NCBI GenBank assembly: GCA_020725805.1 | Contig: DYEF01000024.1 | Coordinates: forward strand, 1 to 62,551 | DNA: 62,551 nt | Direction: 5' to 3' | DNA from: Bdellovibrio sp. | GTDB taxonomy: Bacteria; Myxococcota; SpSt-1050 | Shown here: one piece after another, positions 20,172 through 28,801 of the stretch | Position numbering within the stretch: the stretch's first letter is position 1 | How the letters are laid out: each line of letters opens with the position of its first letter | Made by a program: the position numbers and the translations under genes | Notes under the pieces: generated by a model | What the model was told of the DNA's origin: nothing | What the model saw: the letters and a program-made list of their open reading frames with translations, nothing else | The model's database searches: none

Positions 20172-20846
20172 ATGAAAAGGACAGTTTTTCTTTTACTGAT
20201 ATTTGCACTTGGTAAGAATCTGTATGCATCAACGGAACTTATGGCAGGTTTCAGCTCTGAGATAATTAATGCAAAATCCTTTGATATCTTTTCCGATAAC
20301 GACTGGCTCTTTGGACCTGCTGCAAGAATAGAACAGAATATCATTTCGGGAAAACCACTATACCTCAATCTTTCAGTAAGGGGTGGTTCCTCCTCAAATA
20401 AGATATTTGACGGAATCAAGAGCGAATTCTCCCTGCTCCTGCTGTCTGGCGGCATTTCTTACAGATACAATGCGTTCAGCGATATCGTTTATCTTTACGG
20501 CGGTCTCGGTTTCATATACGGTCTTTCGGATATCAAATTTACGGAGGCAATCGATTCCTATACTGATTCTTCCAATTCTTATGGTGGTACATTCTTTGGC
20601 GGTCTGAGGCTCGATATCCCCAATTCAGTCTTCAGAAGCGAAGGATGGGAGAAACAGCACTGGCACGAACTGGTTACAATCGGGATTGATATACAGGCAG
20701 GATACAGGCTTATGACTCCGCTCTCCTACGATAATCTCAAAAGTTCAAAGAACGAATCCGGCAATGCAAAACAGTACAATGTCAGTCTCGGTGAAACAGG
20801 CATCAGCGGACCATATATTTTAACTTCTGTAGTATTTGTCTTTTAG
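20172..20846 (+). CDS. Predicted outer-membrane beta-barrel protein
   Basis: The 224-residue precursor has a signal peptide ending near LYASTE. Alternating hydrophobic and polar beta strands follow (for example LYLNLSVRGGSS, SLLLLSGGISYRYNAF, IVYLYGGLGFIYGL, GGTFFGGLRLDI), and the chain ends in TSVVFVF with a terminal Phe, the recognition signal of the outer-membrane assembly machinery. The size suits an 8-10-strand barrel. A strong AAGGAGG site lies before the ATG and the spacing to the upstream lipoprotein gene is 14 bp, so it is the last gene of the propeller operon. It overlaps the convergent aminotransferase gene by 4 bp. Confidence 0.72.
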   Translation: MKRTVFLLLIFALGKNLYASTELMAGFSSEIINAKSFDIFSDNDWLFGPAARIEQNIISGKPLYLNLSVRGGSSSNKIFDGIKSEFSLLLLSGGISYRYNAFSDIVYLYGGLGFIYGLSDIKFTEAIDSYTDSSNSYGGTFFGGLRLDIPNSVFRSEGWEKQHWHELVTIGIDIQAGYRLMTPLSYDNLKSSKNESGNAKQYNVSLGETGISGPYILTSVVFVF

Positions 20847-21712
20847 GAAAGAAAGCGGCTTATATTTCTGGCAAATATCTCATAGAGACGGGCTGTAAAA
20901 AGACCGGCCTTCCCGTTACCTATCTTCCTGTTATTTATACTTACAACAGGCTGAATCTCCCTCAGGGTTGATGTAAAAAAGACCTCATCTGCGCTCATAA
21001 GTTCAGCGGGTTTAATTGATTTTTCGGCATATCTGATACCGTTTTCCTTCATAAGTTTCAGAATAACCTTTCTTGTAATACCGTCGAGAATCCCTGCTTC
21101 AAGGGGCGGGGTGTAATATACCCCTTTTTTAACCATAAAGACATTGAAAGTCGTCCCCTCTGCCACATACCCCTGAGGATTGATCATTACTGCCTCTACA
21201 CCACCCTTTTTCATAGCATCGATATGTGCAAGGACGTTATTTAGGTAATTCCCTGATTTGATAAGTGGGTTGAGAGAGTCCTTAAAATTCCTTCTGACTG
21301 ATGCGATGGCCGCCTTTATACATCTTTTGTTTATGTCGGCAGGAGGCGGGTCGAAGTTCTTAACAATTACGAAATAATTGGGTTTAATGGCATAGTCCGG
21401 ATTCATACCTATTTCCCTGCCGATACCCCTTGTAATGACAAGCCTTACGTAGGATTCCCTGTTATTTCCTTTTCTGATGGTATCTCTGATCAGTTTTTCG
21501 ATATATTTGCGGCCTGCCAGCTTAAGTGAGATAAAAGCTGCTGACTTGTAGAGCCTTTCAAGATGCATATCAAATGCAAATATTTTATCCTTGCCGTATG
21601 TCCTTACCACTTCGAATACCGAATCGCCGAACAGAAAACCCCTGTCAAAGACAGAGACAAAAGCATTATTTTTGTGAAATATTCTTCCATTTATATTAAC
21701 AACCGTACTCAT
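20843..21712 (-). CDS. Class IV aminotransferase (branched-chain or D-amino acid type)
   Basis: The 289-residue protein is a fold-type IV PLP enzyme. Landmarks are NNAFVSVFDRGFLFGDSVFEVVRTY at the N-terminus, the PLP Lys in NPLIKSGNYLNNVLA, and AEGTTFNVFMVKKGVYYTPPLEAGILDGITRKVIL. The family includes IlvE, D-alanine transaminase and aminodeoxychorismate lyase, and these cannot be told apart here. It lies 24 bp after a substrate-binding protein gene, so the pair may handle an imported amino acid. A GAGG site precedes the ATG. Confidence 0.9.
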   Translation of the reverse strand: MSTVVNINGRIFHKNNAFVSVFDRGFLFGDSVFEVVRTYGKDKIFAFDMHLERLYKSAAFISLKLAGRKYIEKLIRDTIRKGNNRESYVRLVITRGIGREIGMNPDYAIKPNYFVIVKNFDPPPADINKRCIKAAIASVRRNFKDSLNPLIKSGNYLNNVLAHIDAMKKGGVEAVMINPQGYVAEGTTFNVFMVKKGVYYTPPLEAGILDGITRKVILKLMKENGIRYAEKSIKPAELMSADEVFFTSTLREIQPVVSINNRKIGNGKAGLFTARLYEIFARNISRFLS

Positions 21713-21736
21713 AAAAACCTCTTTTCAGATACAATT

Positions 21737-22675
21737 CTATTTAAAGACCTTAATCGGATACTCGTTATAGGCTGAAAAAGTGAAAATTTCGAGTGCCATA
21801 CTGCATTCGACGCCGATTCGCTTCGCAGTTGTTATATTGAGTGCTATACTTACACTCTCAGGGTCAGCAACGGGAATCAGTCCGGGTTTGATATTCTGTT
21901 TGATAATATCCTGAGCTATCCTTGCGGTCTGCTGTCCTATTGATGTATATTCGGGATTTATCGACAGAAGGGCACCCTCCTTGACCATCTCCTCACCTAT
22001 CCCGAACAGGGATATCTTCTTCTCGAATGCAAATTTTATTATATCTTTGACCACATCTACCGAACTTACGACTGTCGGGTCGGGGAAGAGAAAGATAGCA
22101 TCGACCTTCCCCTGCAATGTCTGAATACCTGATACCACTTCCTCTGTCTCGTCTACAAGGACGGGTACAAGTGTCATCCCGAGTTCTGTTGCCTTCTTGT
22201 TGAGGTCGGTAAATACCGATTTGCTGATTTTGGGATTATATATTACACCAACATTTCTGACATTGGGTGTAACAGATTTAAGGATAGTCAGCTGAGTCTT
22301 CAGAGGGAGCAATACCGATACGCCTGTGATATTATTCCCTGAGAGACCGTATTTGGGATGGTCGGGAACCATACAGAAGATAACGGGGATGTCCTTGACA
22401 TACTTTTTTGCAAGCAGGGAGGCCTCAGGTCCGATTGTAATAATAGCAGACGGCCTTTTCGAATTCAGGACTTCAAAGATCTTCTGTCCCCTGTCCTTAT
22501 CTCCCTTCATATCGAATTCTTCCACCGCAAGCCTGCTTTCAAGAGAAATGCCGGTCAGAACCTTATTGTATGCCTTCAGTGAATCCGACTTTACAACCGC
22601 AATTCCGGCTCCAAAGGACGATACAGAGAAGAATAAACAAATAAAAAATACCAATGAAATACTGATATTTCTCAA
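21737..22675 (-). CDS. ABC-transporter substrate-binding protein (TrpX-like)
   Basis: The 312-residue precursor has a signal peptide (about 1-22) and the two-lobe periplasmic-binding fold of the PF04392 family. Recognisable segments are ITIGPEASLLAKKYVKDIPVIF, LSGNNITGVSVLLPLKTQLTILKSVTPNVRNVGVIYNP and the C-terminal SIGQQTARIAQDIIKQ with TTAKRIGV. Members bind amino acids such as tryptophan or act as sensors. The start is a TTG preceded by AGGAGG at 6-nt spacing. No permease or ATPase gene is adjacent, so the importer is incomplete here or the protein is a stand-alone sensor. The mRNA leader has a possible switch hairpin. Confidence 0.88.
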   Translation of the reverse strand: MRNISISLVFFICLFFSVSSFGAGIAVVKSDSLKAYNKVLTGISLESRLAVEEFDMKGDKDRGQKIFEVLNSKRPSAIITIGPEASLLAKKYVKDIPVIFCMVPDHPKYGLSGNNITGVSVLLPLKTQLTILKSVTPNVRNVGVIYNPKISKSVFTDLNKKATELGMTLVPVLVDETEEVVSGIQTLQGKVDAIFLFPDPTVVSSVDVVKDIIKFAFEKKISLFGIGEEMVKEGALLSINPEYTSIGQQTARIAQDIIKQNIKPGLIPVADPESVSIALNITTAKRIGVECSMALEIFTFSAYNEYPIKVFK

Positions 22676-22691
22676 AGCTGACCTCCTATAT

Positions 22692-22713
22692 AAAAGGAGA
22701 AGTTACTCCTTTT
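22692..22713 (-). promoter_or_regulatory. Possible RBS-switch hairpin in substrate-binding protein leader
   Basis: On the minus strand the leader reads AAAAGGAG, loop TAACTT, CTCCTTTT, then ATAT and the true ribosome binding site AGGAGG before TTG. The 8-bp stem is perfect. Its 3' arm CTCCT can alternatively pair with the AGGAG of the real site. The two pairings are mutually exclusive, which is the logic of a translational switch. It could also be a protein-binding palindrome. Confidence 0.4.
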
Positions 22714-22847
22714 GGCAAGAAAATATATATAACAAAACCCTTATAAAGGCAAACCAAATCAAATTTGCCGTAATAAACCTGATTTTTTAATGAAAATCCG
22801 GTATTATTTATGATATATTGCAACGGAGCAGACGGAGGAAAAGATTT

Positions 22848-23831
22848 ATGCTGGCAGCCTTACTTGAAAGACAAAAGAGCAGGTTGAAAATAAAAGATAT
22901 ACCGGTTCCCAAAACCGGTCCGAATGATGTACTGATAAAAGTAGAGGCCTGTGGTCTATGCAGAACAGATCTGCACATACTTGATGGTGAACTGAATGAG
23001 CCGAAACTTCCTCTGGTTATGGGACATCAGATCGTCGGTATAATTACCGGAAAAGGCAAAAATGTTGAGGGATTCAGGATAGGAGAGAGAGTCGGTGTAC
23101 CCTGGCTCGGGTACAGTTGCGGCAGCTGCAGGTTCTGCAGAACCAAAAGAGAGAACCTCTGCGATGAGGCAGGATATACCGGTTATAATATCGACGGAGG
23201 TTTTGCCGAATATACAAAGGCCGATTACAGATTTATTTTCAGGATACCCAATAAGTTTGACTCGGTATCTGCTGCTCCCCTGCTCTGTGCCGGTCTTATC
23301 GGATTCAGGTCATACAATATGGTAAGAGATGCTGAGAGACTGGGTATATACGGATTCGGTTCGGCAGCACATATTCTGATTCAGATCGCTCTTTATGAGA
23401 AGAAGAGGGTTTTTACATTCTCAAGAAGAGGAGACAGGGATTCAGTAAAATTTGCAAGAAGACTTGGAGCCTACTGGGCCGGATATTCAGATGAAAAACC
23501 TCCCGAAAAACTGGATGCCGCTATTATATTTGCTCCGGCAGGAGAGCTTGTGATATCGGCACTAAAGGCTGTTGACAAAGGCGGCAGTGTCATCTGTGGC
23601 GGTATTCATATGTCAGATATACCCTCATTCCCCTATAAAATCCTGTGGGAAGAACGTATGGTAAAATCGGTTGCAAATCTTACGAAGAATGACGGGGTTG
23701 AATTTTTCAAAGTGGCATCAAAGGTAAATATCAAGACAGAGATAAACCTCTATAATCCTGAAGAACTGAATCAGGCTCTTGATGATCTGAGAAACGGCAG
23801 ATTTAATGGTTCTGCTGTACTGAAGATTTAG
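22848..23831 (+). CDS. Zinc-dependent alcohol dehydrogenase family protein
   Basis: The 327-residue protein (ATG 22848, GGAGG upstream) is a medium-chain dehydrogenase/reductase. The catalytic zinc region shows ACGLCRTDLH and VMGHQIVG (GHQ instead of the common GHE, as in the AdhA-like adh_fam_2 branch). The structural zinc site is the C-x2-C-x2-C-x7-C set in CGSCRFCRTKRENLC. A Rossmann nucleotide-binding motif follows in LGIYGFGSAAHI (about residue 165). It probably oxidises alcohols or reduces aldehydes with NAD(P)H. It is transcribed alone and meets the ammonia-lyase gene head to tail-end with a 4-bp overlap. Confidence 0.92.
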   Translation: MLAALLERQKSRLKIKDIPVPKTGPNDVLIKVEACGLCRTDLHILDGELNEPKLPLVMGHQIVGIITGKGKNVEGFRIGERVGVPWLGYSCGSCRFCRTKRENLCDEAGYTGYNIDGGFAEYTKADYRFIFRIPNKFDSVSAAPLLCAGLIGFRSYNMVRDAERLGIYGFGSAAHILIQIALYEKKRVFTFSRRGDRDSVKFARRLGAYWAGYSDEKPPEKLDAAIIFAPAGELVISALKAVDKGGSVICGGIHMSDIPSFPYKILWEERMVKSVANLTKNDGVEFFKVASKVNIKTEINLYNPEELNQALDDLRNGRFNGSAVLKI

Positions 23832-25360
23832 TAAGTCTTAAGTTCCCCTATTTCACTTTCGACTGCTTCGAGAATCTTCCTGCTTCTGACAAGCTCCATC
23901 ATCTTGTTATGGTCGTTATAGAGCGGCCTGTCTTCCTCGAGATGCTCGACTACTTCCCTTATAGCCCTTCTCGCCGCATCCGAACCTCTCCCCTTTTTGA
24001 AATCCCTGAACTCGAGCGCCTGTGCAGCGGCCATATATTCAATTCCGAGAATACCGTAAGAATTGTCCATTATCTGCCTTGTCTTAAGGGCGGTATTCAT
24101 TCCCATTGAGACGAAATCCTCCTGATCTGCTGCCGCGGGGATTGACTGAATCGATGCCGGCATCGAGAGTATTCTCTGCTCCACAATCATCATATCTGCG
24201 GTGTATTGTGAAAGCATCATCCCTGAAAACATTCCGGCACCCTTTGTCAGAAATGACGGCAGACCTACAGAAAGTGCGGGATTAAGCAGTCTGTTCAGCC
24301 TTCTTTCAGAGAGGACACATACCATCGTTATAGCCGCACCGAGCATATCTACGGGAACGGAAATAGGTGAACCCTGAAAGTTTGCACCGGTCAATACTAC
24401 ATAATCATCTGCAAGGAATATCGGGTTATCTGCAACACCGTTCAATTCCGTTTCAATCTGCTCTCTTGTCCATCTCAGATGGTCTCTTGCCGCACCTATA
24501 ACCTGCGGAGTCGACCTCATCGAATATGCATCCTGAACCTTTACCTTTACTTTCTTGGGGTCGGTCAGGTCAGAGCCTTCGATGACCTTCATAATATTTT
24601 CTGCAGAGGTTACGGCACCCCTGAATCCTCTGAGCCTGTGAAGCCTGACATCATACGGCTTCAGGTTTGCCATCAGTGCCTCGAGGGTCATAGCAGCGGC
24701 TATCTCGGCCTGTTTAAGAAATCTCTCTGCCTCATAGACTATCAGCGAGGAGATACCTGTAATGAGATTTGAACCGTTTATAGCGGCCAGACCGTCTCTT
24801 GCCTTAAGACCCGGTACTGGTATTCCGGCCCTGTCAAGTGCAACCTTTCCGGGCAATCTCTCCCCGTTATAAAATGCCTCTCCCTCTCCCATAAGGAGAA
24901 GTGCAATCTGTGACATAGGTGCGAGGTCCCCGCAGGCACCGACCGAACCTTTTGTACAGACGACGGGAGTAACTCCTTTATTGAGCATATCGACATAGGT
25001 AAGTGTTATCTCCGGTCTGCAGGCCGAATATCCCTGAGCGTGCACATTTATACGGCTGAGCATTGCAGCCCTTACATGCGGGATGGGAACAGGTTCTCCT
25101 ATTCCTGCCGCGTGGTTATATATCAGATATCTCTGAAACTGCTGAATCTGTTCATCATTCAGCACAACACTGACCAGCTCTCCGATGCCGGTATTGACAC
25201 CGTACATAATCTCCTTTTCCTGTATCTTCTTCTCGATGAATGCCCGGCATTTCTTTATCCTTTCAAGTGCGTCCGGGTGCAACTCGACTTTCTCGTTCAG
25301 TACTGCAACCCTGTAAACATCTTCAATTGTGAGACCTTTTCCTGTAATGACTACTGACAT
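23828..25360 (-). CDS. hutH: Histidine/aromatic amino acid ammonia-lyase with Ala-Cys-Gly triad
   Basis: The 510-residue protein belongs to the MIO-dependent ammonia-lyase family. The cofactor-forming triad reads Ala142-Cys143-Gly144 in GSVGACGDLAP; the family norm is Ala-Ser-Gly. The substrate-pocket region NHAAGIGEP keeps the His typical of histidine or tyrosine lyases. YSMRSTPQVIGA and the NPALSVGLPSFL-type helices are also present. The ATG at 25360 has AAGGAGGT 6 nt upstream, while an ATG 6 bp further out is too close to that site. No hutU, hutI or hutG lies nearby, so the physiological substrate is uncertain. Confidence 0.88.
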   Translation of the reverse strand: MSVVITGKGLTIEDVYRVAVLNEKVELHPDALERIKKCRAFIEKKIQEKEIMYGVNTGIGELVSVVLNDEQIQQFQRYLIYNHAAGIGEPVPIPHVRAAMLSRINVHAQGYSACRPEITLTYVDMLNKGVTPVVCTKGSVGACGDLAPMSQIALLLMGEGEAFYNGERLPGKVALDRAGIPVPGLKARDGLAAINGSNLITGISSLIVYEAERFLKQAEIAAAMTLEALMANLKPYDVRLHRLRGFRGAVTSAENIMKVIEGSDLTDPKKVKVKVQDAYSMRSTPQVIGAARDHLRWTREQIETELNGVADNPIFLADDYVVLTGANFQGSPISVPVDMLGAAITMVCVLSERRLNRLLNPALSVGLPSFLTKGAGMFSGMMLSQYTADMMIVEQRILSMPASIQSIPAAADQEDFVSMGMNTALKTRQIMDNSYGILGIEYMAAAQALEFRDFKKGRGSDAARRAIREVVEHLEEDRPLYNDHNKMMELVRSRKILEAVESEIGELKTY

Positions 25361-25392
25361 TCTCATACCTCCTTGATAGGTCAGAATAAATA

Positions 25393-25420
25393 ATTATAAA
25401 TTTTATTCATATACAAGCAA
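25393..25420 (-). promoter_or_regulatory. Promoter of hutH
   Basis: On the minus strand TTGCTT (25415-25420), a 16-bp spacer and a perfect TATAAT (25393-25398) lie just before the hutH ribosome binding site. Confidence 0.55.
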
Positions 25421-25498
25421 AAAAAGACAGAAAATGAAATTTAGTTTCTTTTGCCAGACACAGGGCATAACACGGGGATAAATCAGCCGAAACCGTTT

Positions 25499-25527
25499 TT
25501 GACATAACATAAGGCTTGTGTTAAAGA
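25499..25527 (+). promoter_or_regulatory. Promoter of the TIGR02757-glycosyltransferase-dsbD operon
   Basis: A perfect TTGACA (25499-25504) is followed by a 17-bp spacer and TAAAGA (25522-25527), a weak -10. The transcript would begin about 10 nt before the ATG at 25543. Confidence 0.5.
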
Positions 25528-25542
25528 GATTTTAGTATCTTT

Positions 25543-26385
25543 ATGAACATCAGAAGATTGAGAGACAGACTCGAAGTTTTATATAGAAAATACAACAACA
25601 GGACATTTATTTCAAATGACCCGGTAGAATTTCCGCACAGATATAAAAACCCGGAAGATATCCTGCTGACAGGATTTATCGCGGCACTCTATTCCTACGG
25701 AAAAGTCAATCTTTTCAAGGTTGTTCTGGAGAGGATATTTGCCAATCTCAAAGGTGAACCGGCCTATGTACTCAGGAATTCAACTGACAGTGATATCAGG
25801 GAGTTTTCAAAAGGGAATTATTACAGATTCTATAAAGAAAGTGATACAGAGGTTCTGTTAAGAGTTTTAAGAGATATATTGCGCAGGAAAAGATTACAGG
25901 AATTTTTTGAAAATATATTTGCAGACAAAGATATTATCACGGCTCTGATAGAAATGAGAAAAACTTTCATATCTAAAATTTCAAAAGAAGCAAAACTGTC
26001 GGAAGGCATAAAATTTATGTTCCCGGACCCAACTTCCGGCAGTGCATCCAAAAGACAATTTATGTTTCTCAGGTGGATGGTCAGAAAGGATGAGATTGAT
26101 TTCGGGATTATCAGAAAGTTAAGCCCCTCGGAACTCATCATACCTCTCGACACGCATACTGCAAATATAGGAAGGCTTCTGAAAATGACTGAAAGAAGGA
26201 GCAACGACCTTAAATGTGCAATGGAAATAACCGCTTTTCTCAGGGAGATTGAACCCATAGACCCGGTAAAATATGATTTTGCTCTGGCTCATACAGGAAT
26301 CTCAGGCGGCTGCAGACATATCTACACTGAAGCAATATGTAAAGATTGCATTTTATCAGAATTTTGCAATAATAGGGGTCTATGA
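25543..26385 (+). CDS. TIGR02757 family protein
   Basis: The 280-residue protein matches the TIGR02757 (DUF2400) family of uncharacterised bacterial proteins. Characteristic segments are the N-terminal DPVEFPHRY and IAALYSYG, the central FMFLRWMVRKDEIDFGI, IPLDTHTANIGRLL, and the Cys-rich end GGCRHIYTEAICKDCILSEFC. The arrangement faintly resembles HhH/endonuclease III-like glycosylases, including a terminal Cys cluster that could hold an Fe-S centre, but function is not established. It overlaps the glycosyltransferase gene by 4 bp (ATGA). The ribosome binding site is weak. Confidence 0.88.
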   Translation: MNIRRLRDRLEVLYRKYNNRTFISNDPVEFPHRYKNPEDILLTGFIAALYSYGKVNLFKVVLERIFANLKGEPAYVLRNSTDSDIREFSKGNYYRFYKESDTEVLLRVLRDILRRKRLQEFFENIFADKDIITALIEMRKTFISKISKEAKLSEGIKFMFPDPTSGSASKRQFMFLRWMVRKDEIDFGIIRKLSPSELIIPLDTHTANIGRLLKMTERRSNDLKCAMEITAFLREIEPIDPVKYDFALAHTGISGGCRHIYTEAICKDCILSEFCNNRGL

Positions 26386-27533
26386 AATCAGTCCTTGTAA
26401 TCTCACAGATACTGCCGTTTAAGTCTAACAACGGGGGTTCCACGCAAATCAGGAATCTCCTTATCGCATTGAAGAGGAGAAATATTATCACTGATTTTGT
26501 CTCGTTCAATCTTCCCGAGGCAGATGAAAAATCCTATAATGAAGTAAAGACCTTTCTGAAAAACCATACGAGAAGATATTTTATTATACCTGTAAGACGT
26601 AATTTCAGAAGCCGTTTCTATAAATTTGACCAGATTCTGAACTATTTCTCCGATAAGATGAACAGGCTAATCAGAATGCTTTCGGACTCCGACTACAATG
26701 CAGTATTTGCCGAATTTATATCTATGGGTCATTATCTCCCTGTATTCAGCAACATACCAAAGATAATCAATATTCACGAGCTGAATTTCCTGCGCCAGAT
26801 GAGAGAAAATAATAACAAATATGCTCTTATGGACAGAATTTACCTTCTTCTGGAAACCATCAAATCCGCTTCAGCAGAGATAAAACTTTTAAAAAATTCA
26901 GATGTAATCTGCAGTTACTCTGAGATCGAGACCGAACTGATAAAAATACTGATTCCCGAGAAGGATATAATAAAAATTCCTCTCACAGTTGAGATACCGT
27001 CATATATTAAACCTCCCCGGAAAAGGGAATTTGACTTCGTCTTTCTGGGTAACTTCGAGCATAAGCCGAACAGGGACTCTGCCGAATTCATTCTTGAACA
27101 CAATAAATCTATCATAAAGGACAAAAGACTTCTTTTAGGCGGAAGGAATATTCACCTTCTCAGAAACAAAGATAATCTTCCGCACAATATTGTTCTTGAA
27201 GAAAATATCGAAAATCCTCAGGATTTTTTACAGAAAGCAAGGATTCTTCTCTTCCCGGCTTTTACAGGAGGAGGGGCAAGAGTAAAGATCACAGAGGCAT
27301 TTGCCAACGGAAATCTCATTATCACTACTCCGACAGGTGCGGAAGGACTGAATCCCAACGAAAAGGAAGGAGTCTTTATCTTTACGAAAGAGAAATTTCT
27401 TGGTTCAGGGGCGTACGAAATTGCAGAGAATTTTCTTCAGTATTCACATCTTATTGATCAGAATTTCAAGTATGCTGAATCCTTTCATAATATCGATGCA
27501 TCATTAAAATTCAGGGAGTTTTATATAAAATAA
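26382..27533 (+). CDS. Glycosyltransferase (GT4-like)
   Basis: The 383-residue protein has the GT-B architecture of sugar-nucleotide glycosyltransferases. The N-terminal domain starts with ISQILPFKSNNGGSTQIRNLL. The C-terminal domain has FVFLGNFEHKPNRDSAEFI and the donor-site region LLFPAFTGGGARVKITEAFANGNLIITTPTGAEGL. It probably adds a sugar to a surface polysaccharide or lipid, or to a protein; the acceptor is unknown. It starts within the end of the TIGR02757 gene and its stop overlaps the start of the dsbD gene by one base, so the three are translationally coupled. Confidence 0.85.
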   Translation: MKSVLVISQILPFKSNNGGSTQIRNLLIALKRRNIITDFVSFNLPEADEKSYNEVKTFLKNHTRRYFIIPVRRNFRSRFYKFDQILNYFSDKMNRLIRMLSDSDYNAVFAEFISMGHYLPVFSNIPKIINIHELNFLRQMRENNNKYALMDRIYLLLETIKSASAEIKLLKNSDVICSYSEIETELIKILIPEKDIIKIPLTVEIPSYIKPPRKREFDFVFLGNFEHKPNRDSAEFILEHNKSIIKDKRLLLGGRNIHLLRNKDNLPHNIVLEENIENPQDFLQKARILLFPAFTGGGARVKITEAFANGNLIITTPTGAEGLNPNEKEGVFIFTKEKFLGSGAYEIAENFLQYSHLIDQNFKYAESFHNIDASLKFREFYIK

Positions 27534-28801
27534 TGAAATTAAATAAATATTTTGTTGTATTTTTTTCTCTGCTACTGCTAACAGGCTTTACGGATACTTC
27601 TCTAATATCAGACAAAGGGGTCTTGCAGATTATTATTCTGATGCTGGCAGGAGGCTTTCTTACTGCCTTTACCCCCTGTGTATATCCGCTCATACCTGTA
27701 ACAATAGGGATAATCTCAGAAATCAACAAAAAACAGAATAAATCTCCTTTTCTTATGTCGGTTATATATGCGGCAGGGATTGTGATTACCTATACACTGC
27801 TTGGGATACTTGCCGGTCTTGGTTCATTTACTTTCGGAAATTATATGGGGAATAAGGTCTTTGTCTGGATTCTTTCTGCTATTTTCTTTCTACTCGGACT
27901 ATCGATGACAGGGTTTTATGAAATCAGACTCCCCGGCTTTATAACGGATAAAATTGTTAATATCCGTGGTTCGGGAACTTTATCTGTCTTTGCAATGGGG
28001 CTTGTCGCCGGTTTTGTAGCGGCCCCCTGCACAGGACCGATACTCGCCTCTGCCCTCATTTATATCAGTACCGGAGGTTCTCCTTTTCTGGGAGGAGTCT
28101 ATCTCTTCTTTTATGCGCTGGGTCTCTCGGTAATATTTATTATTGCCGGCAGTTTTTCAGGACTTCTCAAAAAACTACCCAGATCAGGGAGGTGGATGAT
28201 AATAATACGTTCAATATTCGCCATAGCAATTATGGCATATTCGTTCTATCTCCTTGATTCGGTTTATGGGTTTTCGGGGCGACTTAACACCCTTATTTCG
28301 CTTCTTTTTATTGTAGCGGGAATACTCGCGGGAGGTCTGACCAGAGAGGCAGATTTTATGCCTCTTGGCATAAAACTATTGAAACTTGCAGGGGTTTTGC
28401 TTATTTCGGCCGGTATAATTGGCTTTTTCGGAAATTCACAGGATAAGGAAGACAGAATAAACTGGATTGCCAGTTATGAAGAAGGAATAGAAAGAGCAAA
28501 AACAGAGAAGAAACCTGTAATTATAGATTTCTATGCAAACTGGTGTGCTGCCTGCAAGGACATAAAGAAGAAGACATTTCCGGATGACAGAATACAGAAA
28601 GAGTCAGAGAGATTCGTTATGATAATCATAGATGCTACTAATCCTGATGAAAAGACAGCAGAAATCGAGAAGAAATACAGGGTTTCGGGACTTCCGGCAA
28701 TAATTTTTCTTGATTCAGAACAGAATGAGATTGAAAGACTCAGAATAACCGGATTTGTAAATGCCGATGAATTCCTCAGGAGAATGCAGCAGGTAAAATA
28801 G
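27533..28801 (+). CDS. dsbD: DsbD-like thiol:disulfide interchange protein (lacks N-terminal alpha domain)
   Basis: The 422-residue membrane protein carries electrons from cytoplasmic thioredoxin to the periplasm. After a signal-like helix, about eight transmembrane helices form the CcdA/DsbD beta domain, with redox Cys in FTPCVYPLIP and AAPCTGPILA. The C-terminal thioredoxin-like gamma domain has the active site ANWCAACKD. The usual periplasmic alpha domain of about 120 residues is absent, so it is a short variant. It is the last gene of the operon and ends one base before the convergent GTPase gene. Confidence 0.92.
   Translation: MKLNKYFVVFFSLLLLTGFTDTSLISDKGVLQIIILMLAGGFLTAFTPCVYPLIPVTIGIISEINKKQNKSPFLMSVIYAAGIVITYTLLGILAGLGSFTFGNYMGNKVFVWILSAIFFLLGLSMTGFYEIRLPGFITDKIVNIRGSGTLSVFAMGLVAGFVAAPCTGPILASALIYISTGGSPFLGGVYLFFYALGLSVIFIIAGSFSGLLKKLPRSGRWMIIIRSIFAIAIMAYSFYLLDSVYGFSGRLNTLISLLFIVAGILAGGLTREADFMPLGIKLLKLAGVLLISAGIIGFFGNSQDKEDRINWIASYEEGIERAKTEKKPVIIDFYANWCAACKDIKKKTFPDDRIQKESERFVMIIIDATNPDEKTAEIEKKYRVSGLPAIIFLDSEQNEIERLRITGFVNADEFLRRMQQVK

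Noticed and set aside
22676-22847. T-box or tryptophan leader peptide upstream of the TrpX-like gene
   Set aside because: No short ORF with tandem Trp codons and no T-box sequence was found; only the small hairpin pair is visible.
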